Source: Cordia subcordata (lineage: Eukaryota; Streptophyta; Magnoliopsida; Boraginales; Cordiaceae). Taken from it: a DNA stretch of 64,000 bases. Shown here one piece after another: positions 11,788 to 24,033 of the stretch. The DNA is taken from assembly GCA_028554755.1 (NCBI GenBank), contig JAPTOF010000017.1, positions 11,617,501 through 11,681,500 of the forward strand. Direction: 5' to 3'. Position 1 is the stretch's first letter, and every line of letters starts with the position of its first letter. The notes under the pieces are model-generated. The model made no database searches. It was not told where the DNA came from and saw only the letters and a list, made by a program, of their open reading frames with translations. Position numbers and translations under genes: made by a program.

Positions 11788-13102
11788 TGTTAGCTAAATA
11801 TTCATTATTGATTTTGATGATGAAAATATATATATGCATTATTTAACTAAATAGCTTCTTGTGAAAATGAGATGTCATCAATATGAAGCTTGGAAAGATA
11901 TGAAGATGTGCAAAAGGGTTATTTGAAGAAGGAGAAAATATGAGAAGGCATAAGGAGGAGAAGAGAAGCCATAAGGGATACCGGATTTGTTTTTCTTCTT
12001 GCTCTTTTTGTGAAATGTCTATATATTGTGTGGACTTGGCTCAAAATATTTTTCTTTGTCATTTGAAAAATTTTCAAGTCTTACACTTTTGAAAATAACA
12101 TATGCACAAATGTATTTGAATGCACACATTAAGATAAAATAAGTTTTTGGGGTGTTTTTATTCACAGCATGCATTTACATAGTTATTCAAAATAACTTGG
12201 AGTTGTGAAAATGCACTTGAATTTGTTTTCTGCAAAATCTGGCTTTACTTCACATTCTGAAATGGCCGGACCCCCCAACCGGTCGACCGGCTGACCTGGG
12301 TGGTCGCCCGACCTAATCAGAGAAGTGAAGGGAAAAGTCGGACCCCCTAGCCAGTCGACTGGCTAAGGCGTCCGGCCTAGTCAGAGAAGGAAAAGGGCAA
12401 GCCGGACGACCAAGCCGGTCGACCGGCTGAACGGGGGCTGTAATAAATGCACTAGCTGTTTATTACCATTCTGGCCAAAAATCTTCATCCTTCTTCTCCT
12501 ACCAAATCCCTAACCCCCAAATCTCTTTAAATACTCATTCAAATACACTTTCTAAACAAAAATTGAAGTGTGCAAAAGTGTTTATCATCATTCAATCCAT
12601 CTTTGAGCCATTCTTGCAATATATTTGAGCTTTCAAGAGCTTGTTCTTTCTCTTCTTGAGGAAGATTTCAGATTCAATCTCTTTTCAATCTTGAGTATAT
12701 ACACACTTTGAGAGCTTTAATCATTGTGAGATATATCCATTTTAGCTTGTAAAGTGTGAGGAAATCCTATAGAGAGAATCTCTTGGGTTCTTTGAAGTAA
12801 GACTTCAAAGAGGTTGTAAAGAACTTGGTTTGTGCTTCACCAAGTTTTGAAGAAGTATTTTAGTGGAGATCTTTGAAGTCTTAAGGGGAGATTCCTTGGG
12901 CGGTGGATGTAGGCTTGGCCAAACCACCTTAAAATCATTTGTCTCTCTTCTCCTTGCATCTCTATTTTTATTGTTCTTACCTTGCTTATCTTGTGTTTGA
13001 TATATTGCTTTTTAGAAGTTGTAAATTTTCTGAAAATTTTAAAAAATGAAAATTAGTATTAATATCTTAATTCACCCCCCTCTTAAGATATTTGCACCCA
13101 CA
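11788..13102 (+). repeat. Right LTR of copia A
   Basis: A 1,315-bp LTR paired with 4360-5668. It retains a perfect palindrome AGCCGGTCGACCGGCT at 12413-12428 that is degraded in the left LTR, while the left LTR keeps the one at 4850. The ancestral LTR therefore probably had at least two intact palindromes. Confidence 0.93.
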
Positions 13103-14113
13103 CAAACCAAGTTTTACAATCACTTTGAATCCTTCCCCTCAAAGACCCCAAGAGTTCTACTCTTTAGAATTTTTCCACAATTTTTCAAGCTTTTATGGAT
13201 ATCTCTCACAAGATTTCTAAGCTCACGAAGTATATATACAATCAAGGAGAATAAGAAATGATGAAGAAAATGTAATTTCTTCTTACAAAAGGATATATCA
13301 ATGAAAGGTCTTGAAAGCTCAAATATATTGTAAGAATAGCTCAGAATCTTCAGCAAAATGAAAGATGATATGTTTTTGCAAGCCTTGATTTTTTTTTTTA
13401 AATTGAGTTTTAATGCTAGGGTTTGGTAAGTGGAAGAAAATAAAGAAGAAATGGCCACAACAGTAATAAATGGCTAGTGCATTTATTACAACATATCGCT
13501 CAGCTGGTCGACCGGTTGGGTCGTTTGGCACCCATTTGGCCTTCTCTGATTTTTCTTCGCTTTCTCTGTTCTTGTTGAGCGATCCCCCAATCAGCTGATT
13601 GACCGGCTGAGAGATCTAACTACCACAGAGAGCTTGAAATAAAGCCAAAACCTTAAAAACACATTTTAATCAAGTTTAATCAACTCTTCATAACTCTAAA
13701 CATACTCAATATATTTTGAAAATGATTTGATAACTTAATAGCATTTCAAAAAGCACATGCTTTCAAAATCATTTTTGCTTTTTATGAAATCTAGTGTGTG
13801 CATGATATTTAAATTGTTTGAATTATAGAAATAAAAGTTTTGAGCTAATGCTTGCAATATTAGGCATTTCACACGAAGAGCGAGAACGTTTGGTACCCCT
13901 TATGACGCCTCTTCTCCTCCTTATGCCTTCTAATCTCCTTCTTCTTCAGATAATGTTTATTTCTCATCTTCTTTCAATTTCCAAGCATCTACTTATTCGT
14001 CTTCATACTCAACTTCACAAGATGTTATTTAGTAAAGGGATAATTCGAGTAGGATACTATAAGTGCATATCGAATTTTCATCATCAAAATTATTAAATAG
14101 TATTTAGCCAACA
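13103..14113 (-). repeat. 3' LTR of copia element B, part 2 (U3 side)
   Basis: This is the continuation of B's 3' LTR after the insertion of A. On the minus strand it begins TGTTGGCTAAATACT at 14113, equivalent to TGTTAGCTAAATATT in A, and is preceded by a purine run (14114-14125). It is clearly diverged from A's LTR but keeps two GGTCGACC-like sites near 13505 and 13592. Joined with 4094-4359 it gives an LTR of about 1.28 kb, close to A's length. Confidence 0.82.
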
Positions 14114-14622
14114 ATTCCCCCTTTTTTTATGATGGAAACTTATTAAAGATAAGAGTATTTTACTCTCCCTTAATATAAGCATTCTATTGCAAGTAAAAAT
14201 CAATTTGGGAAATACTCCCCCTATCAATTTTAACTTACGCACATCTTGAACCACATGCCATCAACTTAATAAGTGCTCAGTAAATAAGTTTTCATCAACT
14301 CAACACAAGTAATCATCACCTTAAACAAACCAAAAATAGCTTAAGCAATCAAAGTAATAGGCCAAATAAGTGCTCATCAACTTAATAAACTTAAGAAGCC
14401 AAAAATAAGTGCTATATGTTGGTATGCTGCTTTTCTGCTTTTCTTTTCCCCTTTTGGCATCACCAAAAAAAAATATTAAGAAGGAAGAAAATGCAAGTCA
14501 TATCATGATAAGCATAATTCAGAAAAGGTCAATCAAAAATAATATTTCTCGTCAAAAATCAAAAGTGTAATAAAGAGTTTTAGCGAAAAAGAAAAAAGCT
14601 ATTTCTAGGACTGAAGAGAAGA

Positions 14623-16022
14623 TCATGGTGCATGGTCATGGTGATCCCTAAGGTACTCCATGTCAGCCCGCATGCTGGCTATTTCTGAGTCAACATGCTC
14701 CCTCCATTGAGCATGCTCCCTCCATTGAGCACGTTCCATCCACTGATTATTTATTGATATTCCCATCTCGCCCATGCCAATATTTAGAGCTTGTAGTTGA
14801 GTGAGAATCTGAGCCATCATTGAAGTATCTTTTTGTTGGCCCATAGAGTTGGAGCCTGCACCTCTTTGCACTTCAGCTCTTTTTTGTTGATCCATGCGTT
14901 CCTATGCTCGGGACTCCTTCATTACCTGTCTGAGTGTAACCTTTTCAGGAGCTATGTCCTCATCTTCCGAGGTGCTAATAACCATGGGAATTATTCCAGG
15001 TATTCCTATGTCAACATCTTCTCCTTGCTATTCTTCCTCCCCAAAAGTGGCATCAAGAGCCTCTTGAACCTCATCAACATGTTGTGCCTCAGGCCCGTAT
15101 ATAGGGTCAATAAAGGTCATTCCATCCTTTGGCCTTTACTTAATATTTTCCTTCACCTCATTAGGCAAGCTAGTATATGTTGCTCTATTTATTATATGTC
15201 TATTATACCAATAAATACCCATAAAATTCATATATTACATATTAAAATTCCATGCAAATTCCTTAGTCAGTTCTCTTGAGGTGATATTGAATTGCTCAAA
15301 TATGTACATAAGGGCCATACCATATCCAGGAGAGGTTTTTTTCCACCATCTTTTCCACTAATATGAAGCATATGTTGTAAGATGAGGAAAGGGAGAGCAA
15401 TTTTAACTCCAGTTGACAACCTATGTAAAATATATGCATCCATAATCGGAATTTTCCCATCATTGATAACTCTACAGAGCAATACCTTACTAATCACTTT
15501 TAACGTAATTCTTTTGTCAACATTTACATCTTTCAACAAAGGCAAGATTAAATCCCCAGATTTTGGCCCTACGTCCTTCCATATATATTTAATAACTTCA
15601 CCTAGTGTACCTGCAGCTTTTATTCCCTCAGGCCATCCTTTATTACTTTAATGCCCTTCTCCTTCAACAGGTAATCCAAAATTTTGTTTCACTGTATCCT
15701 CAGTTAATATGAAGCTTTTATTGCACACGGTTGATTCTAGTTCAAGATTAGGACTTCTACGATGAACCTCGAGATTTTCATAGAACTCCTTAGCCATATT
15801 TACTTTCACATCACAATGCAAGTGTAAAAATGCATACCAACCTTGCCCATCAAACAATTGCAATACATTAGTTCCTATGAAGTCAAAGTCAACAAGAAAT
15901 TTACCAAATAGCATGGTTTATTTTCCTTGAATCTTTGATACTTCTGGTGGTAGAGATTGCGTTCTAGCCCTCTTTCCTCTTCTCCTACATCCATGCTCTC
16001 TACCTCTTGGATTTACCATCAT
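14623..16022 (-). pseudogene. Copia B extra 3' ORF, long form
   Basis: Reading down from ATG at 16022 the protein begins MMVNPRGREHGCRRRGKRAR, stops, and resumes in pieces at 15914-15648, 15647-15267 and 14895-14623. The middle part (LFDGQGWYAFLHLHCDVKV, then MAKEFYENLEVHRR, then VIKYIWKDVGPKSG) resembles the plant-specific family often annotated as putative plant transposon protein (Transposase_32-like). That comparison is from memory and unverified. The C-terminal piece matches the 95-residue ORF of element A. The whole would be a protein of about 430-450 residues. At least three breaks make it non-functional. Its position between pol and the 3' LTR matches the extra ORF of A. Confidence 0.6.
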
Positions 16023-16379
16023 TTGAGGATTTTTTTCAAAAAATGAATAGGTAGAAATTTGTCTTTTGTTATGGGGTATTAAGATTTTAAAGGAGATTTT
16101 GCGAGAAATTGGTTAAAGGTTGGAGAATTTTGAGAGAAAATTAGGGCTAGGGTTTAGGAATTTGGGTGAAATTATGTGATTTTAGGGTTAAAAACCCCAA
16201 ATTTAAGTCTTTCCATGTTCAGCCATCAATCGGCTGGTCGCGCGGCCAGATCAGAGAGCACAAAAAAATTTATCTTTTATATGAGCGCCCTATAGCCAGT
16301 CGACTGGCTGGGCCAGAAAATGCCCAAATGCATATTTTTTTATGCCCAAGCCATATAAACATATATATATATATATATG

Positions 16380-19300
16380 CAATTTAACCATTTTTTATCA
16401 TTCCAATTTCCCTTCTAATCTTACAAAATTGATCCTCATGCAATGATTTAGTAAAAATATTGGTAACTTGATACAAGGTATCAACACATTCAAGTATTAT
16501 ATCACCTTTTTGCATATGATTTCTAATGAAATGGTGCCTAATCTCAATGCGCTTAGTTCTTGAATGTTGAATTAGATTCTTAGTGAGATTAATTGCACTA
16601 GTATTAACACAATATATTGGAACATGATCATATTACAAGCCATAATCAAGTAAATTTTGTTTCAACCACAAAATTTATGGTACACAACTACCAGCTGCAA
16701 TATATTCAGCTTCAGTGGTATAGATTGCAACACTATTTTGTTTCCTACATGACTAAGATACTAAAGAATGTTTTAGGAATTGACGAGTTCTATTAGTGCT
16801 TTTATGATCTATCTTACATCCAGCATAATCAACATCAAAGAATCTACATAGATCAAATAAAGTTCCTTTAGCATACCAAAGCCCTAGATTGCTAGTTCCT
16901 TTAAGATATCTAATTATTCTTTTTACAGCAACTAAATGTGTTTCTTTAGGATTTGATTGAAATCTAACACATAAACATACAGCAAACGTGAAATCTGATC
17001 TAGAGGCAGTTAAATAAAGTAAGCTACCAATCATACCTCTGTATTTCTTCTCATCTATAGGCTTACCTTTCTCATCTTTATCCAATTTTGTTAAGGAGCT
17101 CCTTGGAGTTCCAATCTCCTTTGCATCTTCAAACCCAAACTTTTTGATAATTTTCTTAGTGTATTTGGCTTGATTTATGAAGATCCCCTTTTTGCTTGTT
17201 TGATTTAGAGTCCAAGGAAAAATGTTAACTCTCTCATCATGCTCATCTCGAACTCCTTATACATGCATTTAGAAAAACTCTCACATAAAGATACATTAGT
17301 AGCACCAAAGATTATATCATCAACATAAATTTGTACAAGTAGAATGTCATTTCCTTCTCTTTTAATAAACAAAGCGGAGTCAAGTTTTCCTCTTTCAAAG
17401 TTGTTTTCCACAGGAAATTCACTATGTCTTTCGTACCAAGCTCTAAGAGCTTGCTTTAAACCATGCAATGTTTTTTCTAGTTTAAAAACGTGATTTGGAA
17501 AACCTGAATCTTCAAAACTGGGAGGTTGTTCAACATAAATCTCTTATTCAATAAAGTCATTTAGAAAAGTACTTTTAACATCCATTGATAGAGTTTAAAG
17601 GCCATATAACATGCAAATGCAAGTAGCTTTCAAATGGATTCAAGTCTAGCTATAGGGGGATAGGTCTCATCGTAATCAATTCCTTCTTCTTGATTATATC
17701 CTTGGGCTACTAGTCTAGTCTTGTTCAGAGTTACTATACCGGCTTCATCTAGTTTGTTTCTAAATACTCATTTTGTTCCAATTACCGGTCTATCTCTAGG
17801 CCTTTTAACTAACTTTCAAACTTTATTTCTATCAAATTGGTTAAGTTTTTTGCATGAAAATTATCCAATTCTCATCAAGTAAGGCTTCTTTTACATTTTT
17901 AGGTTCTATATGAGAAATAAATGCATAATGTTCACAAAAAGCATTAATATTATGCCTAGTTCTTACTCTTTCATTTGGATGACCGAGGATTTGATCTTGA
18001 GGGTGGTTTCATACAAACTTCCAACTCTTCAGTAGATCTCCATGAGTTTCTTTGGTTTCAATGTTCCCTTTGTTAAAGCATTTTCCACTTTCTATATTGG
18101 CTTGAGATTCCTTTTCTTGATATTCTTCTTTTTACTTTACATCTTCTTGTTTTATTGGAATCTCTTTGTTTTTTGGAGATGAATCTTCAAGTGTAGTTTT
18201 TTCCAAAAGGTAACCTACATCATCAACTTTCTTTCTCGACTCAAATGGGTTAGTTTATCAAATGTTAACATGCATGGATTCGTCCACAACAAGGGTTTTT
18301 TTATTATAAACTCTATAAACTTTGCTTTTTGTAGGGGAACCTAAAAATATACGTTCGTTCGATTTAGCATCAAATTTCCTTACTTGATCCTTAGTATTTA
18401 GGATAAAACATTTACAACCAAACACTTTGAAGTATGAAATTTTAGGTGTTTTTCCATACCATAGTTCATATGGAGTTTTATTTAAGATAGGTCTAATCAA
18501 AACTCTATTTTGCACATGACATACGGTGTTTATGGTTTCACTCTAAAAATATGTTGGCAAGTTGTGTTCTTTTAGCATGGTTCTTGCCATTTCTTGTAAT
18601 GTACGATTCTTCCTCTCTACTACCCCATTTTGTTGAAGAGCCAAGGGGCCAAAAAGTTGTGTTCAATGCCATGTTCATCACAAAAATCATGAAAGGAGTG
18701 TTCACATATTTGGTGTCATAATTACTACGGATGCAAGTTATCAATAGCCTTTCTCATTTTGCACTTTTCTACACAACCTTGCAAATTTATTAAAGGCATC
18801 ATTTTTATGCACAAGAAACATGACCCATGTAAATCTAGTGTAGTCATCTATAACTACAAATGTATATCTAGAACCTCCTAAGCTAGCCACATCAATAAGT
18901 CCAAACAAATTCATATGTAATAATTGCAATATTCTATTTGTTGAAACTTTATTTAGGGGTTTGAAAGATGTCTTATGTTGTTTCCCTAATTGACAAGCAC
19001 AAAAAATTTTGTCTTTTTCAAATTTTAGCTTTGGTAAGTCTCTAACTAGATCATGCTTTGATAAATCATTCAACAAGCTCATGCTAGTATGTTCCAATCT
19101 TCTATGCCATAACCAAGCATTATCATGCACAACGGACAAGCATTTAACATGTTGACACACAAGTTGATCAATTTCAACGGTGTAGACATTTTTATTTCTC
19201 TATTTTTATTTCTCTATTTTTATTTCTCTTAGCAATAAATAACACATTATCATTTTCACATTCATATACAATACAACTAGAGGATTTAAAAACTACTTTA

Positions 19301-19411
19301 TGACCTTTGTCACACAATTGAGTTATACTAAATAGATTAAATTTTAGACCTTTCACAAGTAAGACATTAAGTACATCAAGAGAATTTGCTTGTTTTGCTT
19401 TCATTGCATAC
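16380..19411 (-). pseudogene. Copia B Pol, decayed
   Basis: Minus-strand remnants in order: a protease-adjacent segment (19411-19192), the GAG-pre-integrase region and integrase core (19160-18258), RT (17800-17205, with YVDDIIFGATN) and RNase H (17085-16400). The protease active site seen in A (DSGCSKHMTG) is missing: the sequence passes from KAKQANSLD directly to VLNVLLVKGLKFNL, a deletion of about 150 bases. Several stops and frameshifts follow. This copy could not supply protease even if its frames were restored. Confidence 0.85.
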
Positions 19412-19414
19412 CTA

Positions 19415-21072
19415 CACACATGAAATTCAAATGCAATTCTTTATTTTAGGGTCACCAACAACTTGGGTCCTTGGCGTTAGTTTCAATTTTTTGTTTTGAC
19501 CACCTATTTAGGTCTTTGCCAATGTGGGACATGTGATTCTCTATCATGCAGTTTCTTTAGTAACAATGAGTTGATACATGTCCTTTCTTTTCATAATATG
19601 TGCAAGTAATGTTAGACTTTGGTGAAGAAAAAGGTATAGAGGTAGAAGTCTTGACAAAATAGGTGTTGAAATACTTTTGATTAATACTTGGTTTATACCC
19701 AATTCTGCTCTTGTCAAAAGCTATTTTTTGACATCCAAGGAGTTTTTTAAAGTTCTCTTGCCATTTGTAAATTTTTGAATAATCCCACTCAAGTCCATAT
19801 TTTTCTTTTTTAAATATTTAACCTCTTTTTCAAATTTCACAAAATCTCTGGCATATGAATCATTTTCTTTTTCCAAGATTTCTATCTTTTCAATGAGATA
19901 GACATTTTTCTTTTCTAAAATTTTTTTTTCATCGAGAGCAAGTTTTAATTTTCTATGCATTTGCTTATTTTTCACTAAAGCTAAAGATAGATCATCATGC
20001 AATTTAGCAAATACATCCTTTAGTTCATCAAAGCTACCTTCCTCTTCCTCTTCTTCACTAGATGAATAATAAATGGATAGATAATGTGAAGATAGTACCT
20101 CATCTTCATTGGCCATGAGGCAAAAATTGGCTATCTCATGATGTTCTTCCATATCTTCTTCACTTTCGAAGATGTCCCAAGTGGCTTTGAGTGCCTTGCC
20201 TTCTTTCTTCTTTGAAAGATTTGGATAATTTGCTTTTATATGTCTCGGCTTGTTGTAATTGAAGCATTTCAATTTGTCACTTTTTGTTTCCTTTGTCCTC
20301 TTAAAGTCTCTGCTTTCTTTTCCTTTCTTCTTCCAATTTGTATTGTTTGAAGATGCTCCTCTTTTCATTTTTCTAAATTTCATGAACTTTTTAAAGTTTT
20401 GAGCAAGAAGTGCAATTTTCTCATCCTCCGAGTCCTCATCATTTTCTTCATTTTCACTTGATGTATATGATCCAATGAGCTCATTGAGTTCCAATGTGTT
20501 TAAATCTTTAGCTTCTTTGATGGTCGTAAATTTTGGTTGCCATGATGATAGCAAGCTCTTTAGCACCTTCCCACTTTCTCTACATTGGAATAATCCTTTC
20601 CAAGTGCCTTCAAGCTATTAGTAATTTCAACAAATTTAGAAAACATTTGCTCAACATTTTCGTTAGGAAGCATCTTAAACAATTCATATTTATGTACAAG
20701 CATAGCAATTCTAGATTATTTTACTTGGCTAGTTCCTTTATAAGTTACTTCCAATTAGTCCCAAAGTTCCTTAACCGAAGTGCACCTGATTACTCTTATA
20801 AATTCAGTGACATTCATAACATTGAATAAATAATGTACGGATTTTTGATTTAACTCAAATAGTTTAATATCCTCATCATTCCATTCATTTTTGGGTTTGT
20901 GTACTCTCCTATCCTCTTCTAATTTTATAGGTAATGTATGTCCATTTTCTATAATTTTTCAAGCTTTATAATAATGTGATTGTATAAACACTTTTATTCT
21001 CATTTTCCAAAATGCATAGTTGGTTCCATCAAAAGGGGGTGCTTGCTTAATAGAAATTCTCTCTATATTTGC
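19415..21072 (-). pseudogene. Copia B Gag, decayed
   Basis: The equivalent of A's Gag, with the coiled coil, the acidic block and a first zinc knuckle altered to CFNYNKPRHIKANY, which loses two of its cysteines. The start codon position reads ATA. The longest open piece is 20566-19721. A stretch of about 60 bases present in A between the capsid region and the acidic block is missing (GSYTSSENEEN replaces the longer segment). The gag end keeps the same TGA and downstream TAG as A (19427-19429 and 19412-19414). Confidence 0.82.
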
Positions 21073-21130
21073 TAAATGTAATTCTACTAGTTGTTAAACT
21101 GTAGGTAGAGCCCTTACTCTAGATATCAAT

Positions 21131-21446
21131 TGTAGGTGTAAATATCTTAAGGAGGCTGAATTAAGATATTACCTAACTTTTGTATTTAAAAAATTCACCC
21201 AAAAATCCACAATTACTTTCAAGCAAAATATCAAACACAAGATAGGCAGTATAAGAAGATGTAAATAAATTAAAGTATAGGGTAGAAAGACAAACGATTT
21301 TAAGGTAGTTCGGCCAAGCCTACGTCCACCGTCCAAGGATGCTTCCCTTAAGACTTCAACAATCTTCACTAGATATGCTTCTTTAAATCTTAGTGAAGCA
21401 AAATCTTAGTGAAGCAAACCAAGTTTTCCAATCTCTTTGAATCCTG
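21131..21446 (-). repeat. 5' LTR of copia B, truncated
   Basis: About 316 bases of the LTR 3' end, matching 4094-4359 and 13103-13140, then an abrupt change to gypsy-type LTR sequence near 21446. A short local duplication (AATCTTAGTGAAGCAAA twice) lies at 21387-21420. About 1 kb of the LTR is gone, so no target duplication can be checked. Confidence 0.75.
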
Positions 21447-23157
21447 TGCTAGTGTGTTCTAGAAACTGTATTCTAGAAAGAGCTTAAAAAGAAACCTAGA
21501 CTAAGCATATTTTTGTACTTTTGGATTTTTTAGGAGCTAAGGAAAAATAAAAAGGACTACACTATGAATGCAAAAAAGGAAAAAGCAGGAACTAAGCTAA
21601 CCCAATGGGGATTAGACCAAGGGGAAGGTGATAGGGTGACCTACACTTATGAATGGTTAACTTTCTACCTTTTTGCTATAGGATATAGGGATTAACTTAC
21701 TAAGTGATGCTCCAATACTAAGTAACTGGGTAGTATCCTAAATACATCCAAAGACTTGGTACAGGTCTGTCCCTAAGCGTGTACACTTAGAGTTATGGCG
21801 TGGTCCCTATGTACTTAAAGCCATATGAGGGACTAGAAAGCTACCTAGGCATTCTAGAACAAACATACCTTAGCTCCTAAACCATTGGCTGGATTTAAAG
21901 CTAAGACTTAGGGATACTAGGGTCGACTAAACCTATCTGCACTCTTATTATCTAGATTTAAAGGTAAAGGGGACTCACTCTAGGCTAGTCCTAACTTGTA
22001 GACCGTGGTTCTAGGGATACTATAGCAGATTGATGTCTAATAAGTGCAATCCTACATGTTCTAGGCTAAGGTGTTGGAGCTATCCAAACATGTAGTAAGA
22101 TTGGAGCTATATTCATCATAAAGCATGCTTATACTCACATAGACATGAACATAGTAAACCTACTTCATGCAATCCATAAATACACACATGGACATGTATA
22201 TTAAATGGACTAGAAGTGTTCTATAGCACATAAACTCCAATTTGTATGCATAATACTCATTCAACCATTATATCAACCATATAGACATGAATTAATAAAA
22301 AGCTATTTACATTATGAACAAAGTATATGTATATATAAGCCAATAGAATCTCATAATAAAGAATATACAATCAACCCATTACATAAGTTTAGTCACCCTA
22401 ATCTATCAACTCTAGCATCAAATAAAATGGAATGAAAGAGGGTTGAGGAAACTCCCCTTTCATCCTTGCTTGTTCTTCTAAAATTTTGAGCAAATTCTCA
22501 CCAAAAGTTGTTGTAATCCTCCAAAATATGCTTAGATCTAGGTGGGTGTGTACGTGTTAATGTGTGTATCAGAGGTGGGTGAAGGTTGGATTTAGTGTGT
22601 GAGAAGTGGATGTGTGAAGAGGAGGTGAAAAAGGGGTTCAAAGATACTAAAAAAATAGGTCGAAAAAGTGCTTCAACACAACTGAATTCGCGACAAGCTG
22701 GGGGCCTTGGCCGGTCTGCCGCCTAACATCTAGTTTGACTGGCCTAAGGGCCTTACCTACTATTTTGGCCAATCAAGCAGGCCGATCGACGAGCCCAAAA
22801 AGGGGGTCAACGGCCAGGTCAGAGACGTGGCCAATTTTCCTTGCGTTGTCTTTATTTCGCCCCGGTTGCCTTTAAAAGCCTCTTTTGTGCTTCTTTCACA
22901 TCTCAAACACCTCAATCTTGACTCCAACATCAAATCCCCATCAATTCAAGTCCCAAGCTTTGACCTAACTTCTCCAAACATAGGAAATAAGCATGCATTA
23001 GTGTAGCGTTTATCTTTAAACTCAACTATGTATAATTATATGCGTTTAAGCCTATCTCTAGCATATGTACTATACTAATGTCTTTTAAAGCTCAAGAACA
23101 CCTCTTAAATATAGAGAAATAATAATGCAAACACACACACAAAAACACGACACATCA
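21447..23157 (-). repeat. Gypsy-type LTR (L3), truncated, relative of L1/L2
   Basis: Reverse-oriented sequence that ends CGACACATCA at 23157, equivalent to the TGATGTGTG start of L2. It carries two diverged copies of the hairpin motif around GGATTTAA (21885-21904, 21948-21967) and a block of CCGG/TCGAC-like sites at 22690-22830. The last 150-200 bases of the expected LTR 3' end are absent where copia B begins. It could be the 5' LTR of the gypsy element whose gag lies at 2688-4093, since the order and strand fit and copia B lies between them. This is an inference. Confidence 0.65.
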
Positions 23158-23711
23158 ATTATAGTTACACTACTACTTCTATATGCCTTCTATGAATTCT
23201 TTGATCATGTCAAAAATGGATTGTTTGTACAGGGTGTATTGTTAATTGAACGATAATTGAATTTGCCCCAAAATTTGGCCAATGTACAATTATCGACTTA
23301 ATTGGTTTATTAATTTCCCGCCTTGCTGATTTTTCCCTCTTAATTTTTGAACTTCTTTCTTCAAGCATCTTTGATCATGACTCCTATCTGGGAAAGTTTC
23401 AAATGGTGCTTTTGGACGTGGACAACATTTCATCAGGGTTAAAAATAGCAGGTTATGGTTTAATTACTCATTCACCATTCACCGCAGTCCTTCCTCTATC
23501 CCCTTCCTCTCATCCCTTCCTCTGTGCTCATGTATATGCTAATTCTGCCCCTTGGTGAGTTCTTTGGTGAAATTCCATCAGTAATTTCTTTTCCTTATAT
23601 TCGTCTGATGTACATAAGCATTTCTTTTTCATTGTATTATGTGCATCTACAAAAGTGCATTGCTTTCTTTGACTGTAATTTCTTCTTTTCTCCCAGCAAC
23701 TTCCAACTGCA
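23158..23711 (+). other. Upstream region of the RPA70-like gene
   Basis: No coding sequence is recognised. It has pyrimidine-rich runs at 23480-23525 (CTTCCTCTATCCCCTTCC) and 23690-23700, consistent with a 5' leader or leader intron ending at about 23697. No clear TATA box was identified. Confidence 0.4.
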
Positions 23712-23947
23712 ATGGATAACAATTCAGTTTACCTTTCGGGCGTCACGAAGGAGAGTGGTTCCAGCCGGATATTTGTCCGTGCTGTTCGCGTCTGGGAGGT
23801 GTTCCACTATGACAATCCAACCACTATGCACAACGTCGACATGCTACTCTTGGATGAGAAGGTATATTACTTCTTTGGACGTAATTGCTTGCTGTATTCG
23901 TTGGTTGCTGGCATTCATTTGGTGAATTTCATGTATTCGAGTTTCTG

Positions 23948-24033
23948 TGTTCTATGGTGGTTTGTTCTTCACAGGGTGATGCTATTCAAATGTTCTATGG
24001 TGGTTTGCTCTTCACAGGGTGATGCTATTCGAT
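23948..24033 (+). repeat. 43-bp tandem duplication across an intron acceptor
   Basis: TGTTCTATGGTGGTTTG followed by the acceptor and exon start CTTCACAGGGTGATGCTATTC occurs twice, offset by 43 bp (23948-23990 and 23991-24033), with one C/T difference. It creates two acceptors for exon 2 of the RPA70-like gene. The first leads into an in-frame TGA. The second reaches a TAA about 70 bases on. Confidence 0.9.

Larger units (their letters stand above)
4360..13102 (+). mobile_element. Copia element A, complete, SIRE/Maximus-like
   Basis: An 8,743-bp LTR retrotransposon with LTRs at 4360-5668 and 11788-13102, a methionine-tRNA type primer binding site two bases after the left LTR, and a polypurine tract just before the right LTR. 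The order protease, integrase, reverse transcriptase, RNase H is that of Ty1/copia. The flanks are CAAAT on the left and CAAAC on the right, a 4-of-5 target duplication. Related sequence at 21405-21440 shows the uninterrupted site. The element lies inside the LTR of an inverted relative (B). The long gag, in-frame gag-pol stop and extra downstream ORF resemble the SIRE/Maximus lineage, which is an inference. Pol has one frameshift and two nonsense codons, so this copy is not autonomous now. Confidence 0.93.
14114..21130 (-). mobile_element. Copia element B internal region (old relative of A)
   Basis: This is the inverted internal region of a copia element of the same family as A, running gag to pol to extra ORF from 21072 down to 14623. 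It is broken by many stops and frameshifts. The primer site just inside the 5' LTR (about 21117-21128) has decayed to CTCTAGATATCA from GCTCTGATACCA. The start codon of gag reads ATA instead of ATG (near 21070). It is older than A, because A inserted into its LTR. It preserves features lost from A, notably the full extra ORF. Confidence 0.88.
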
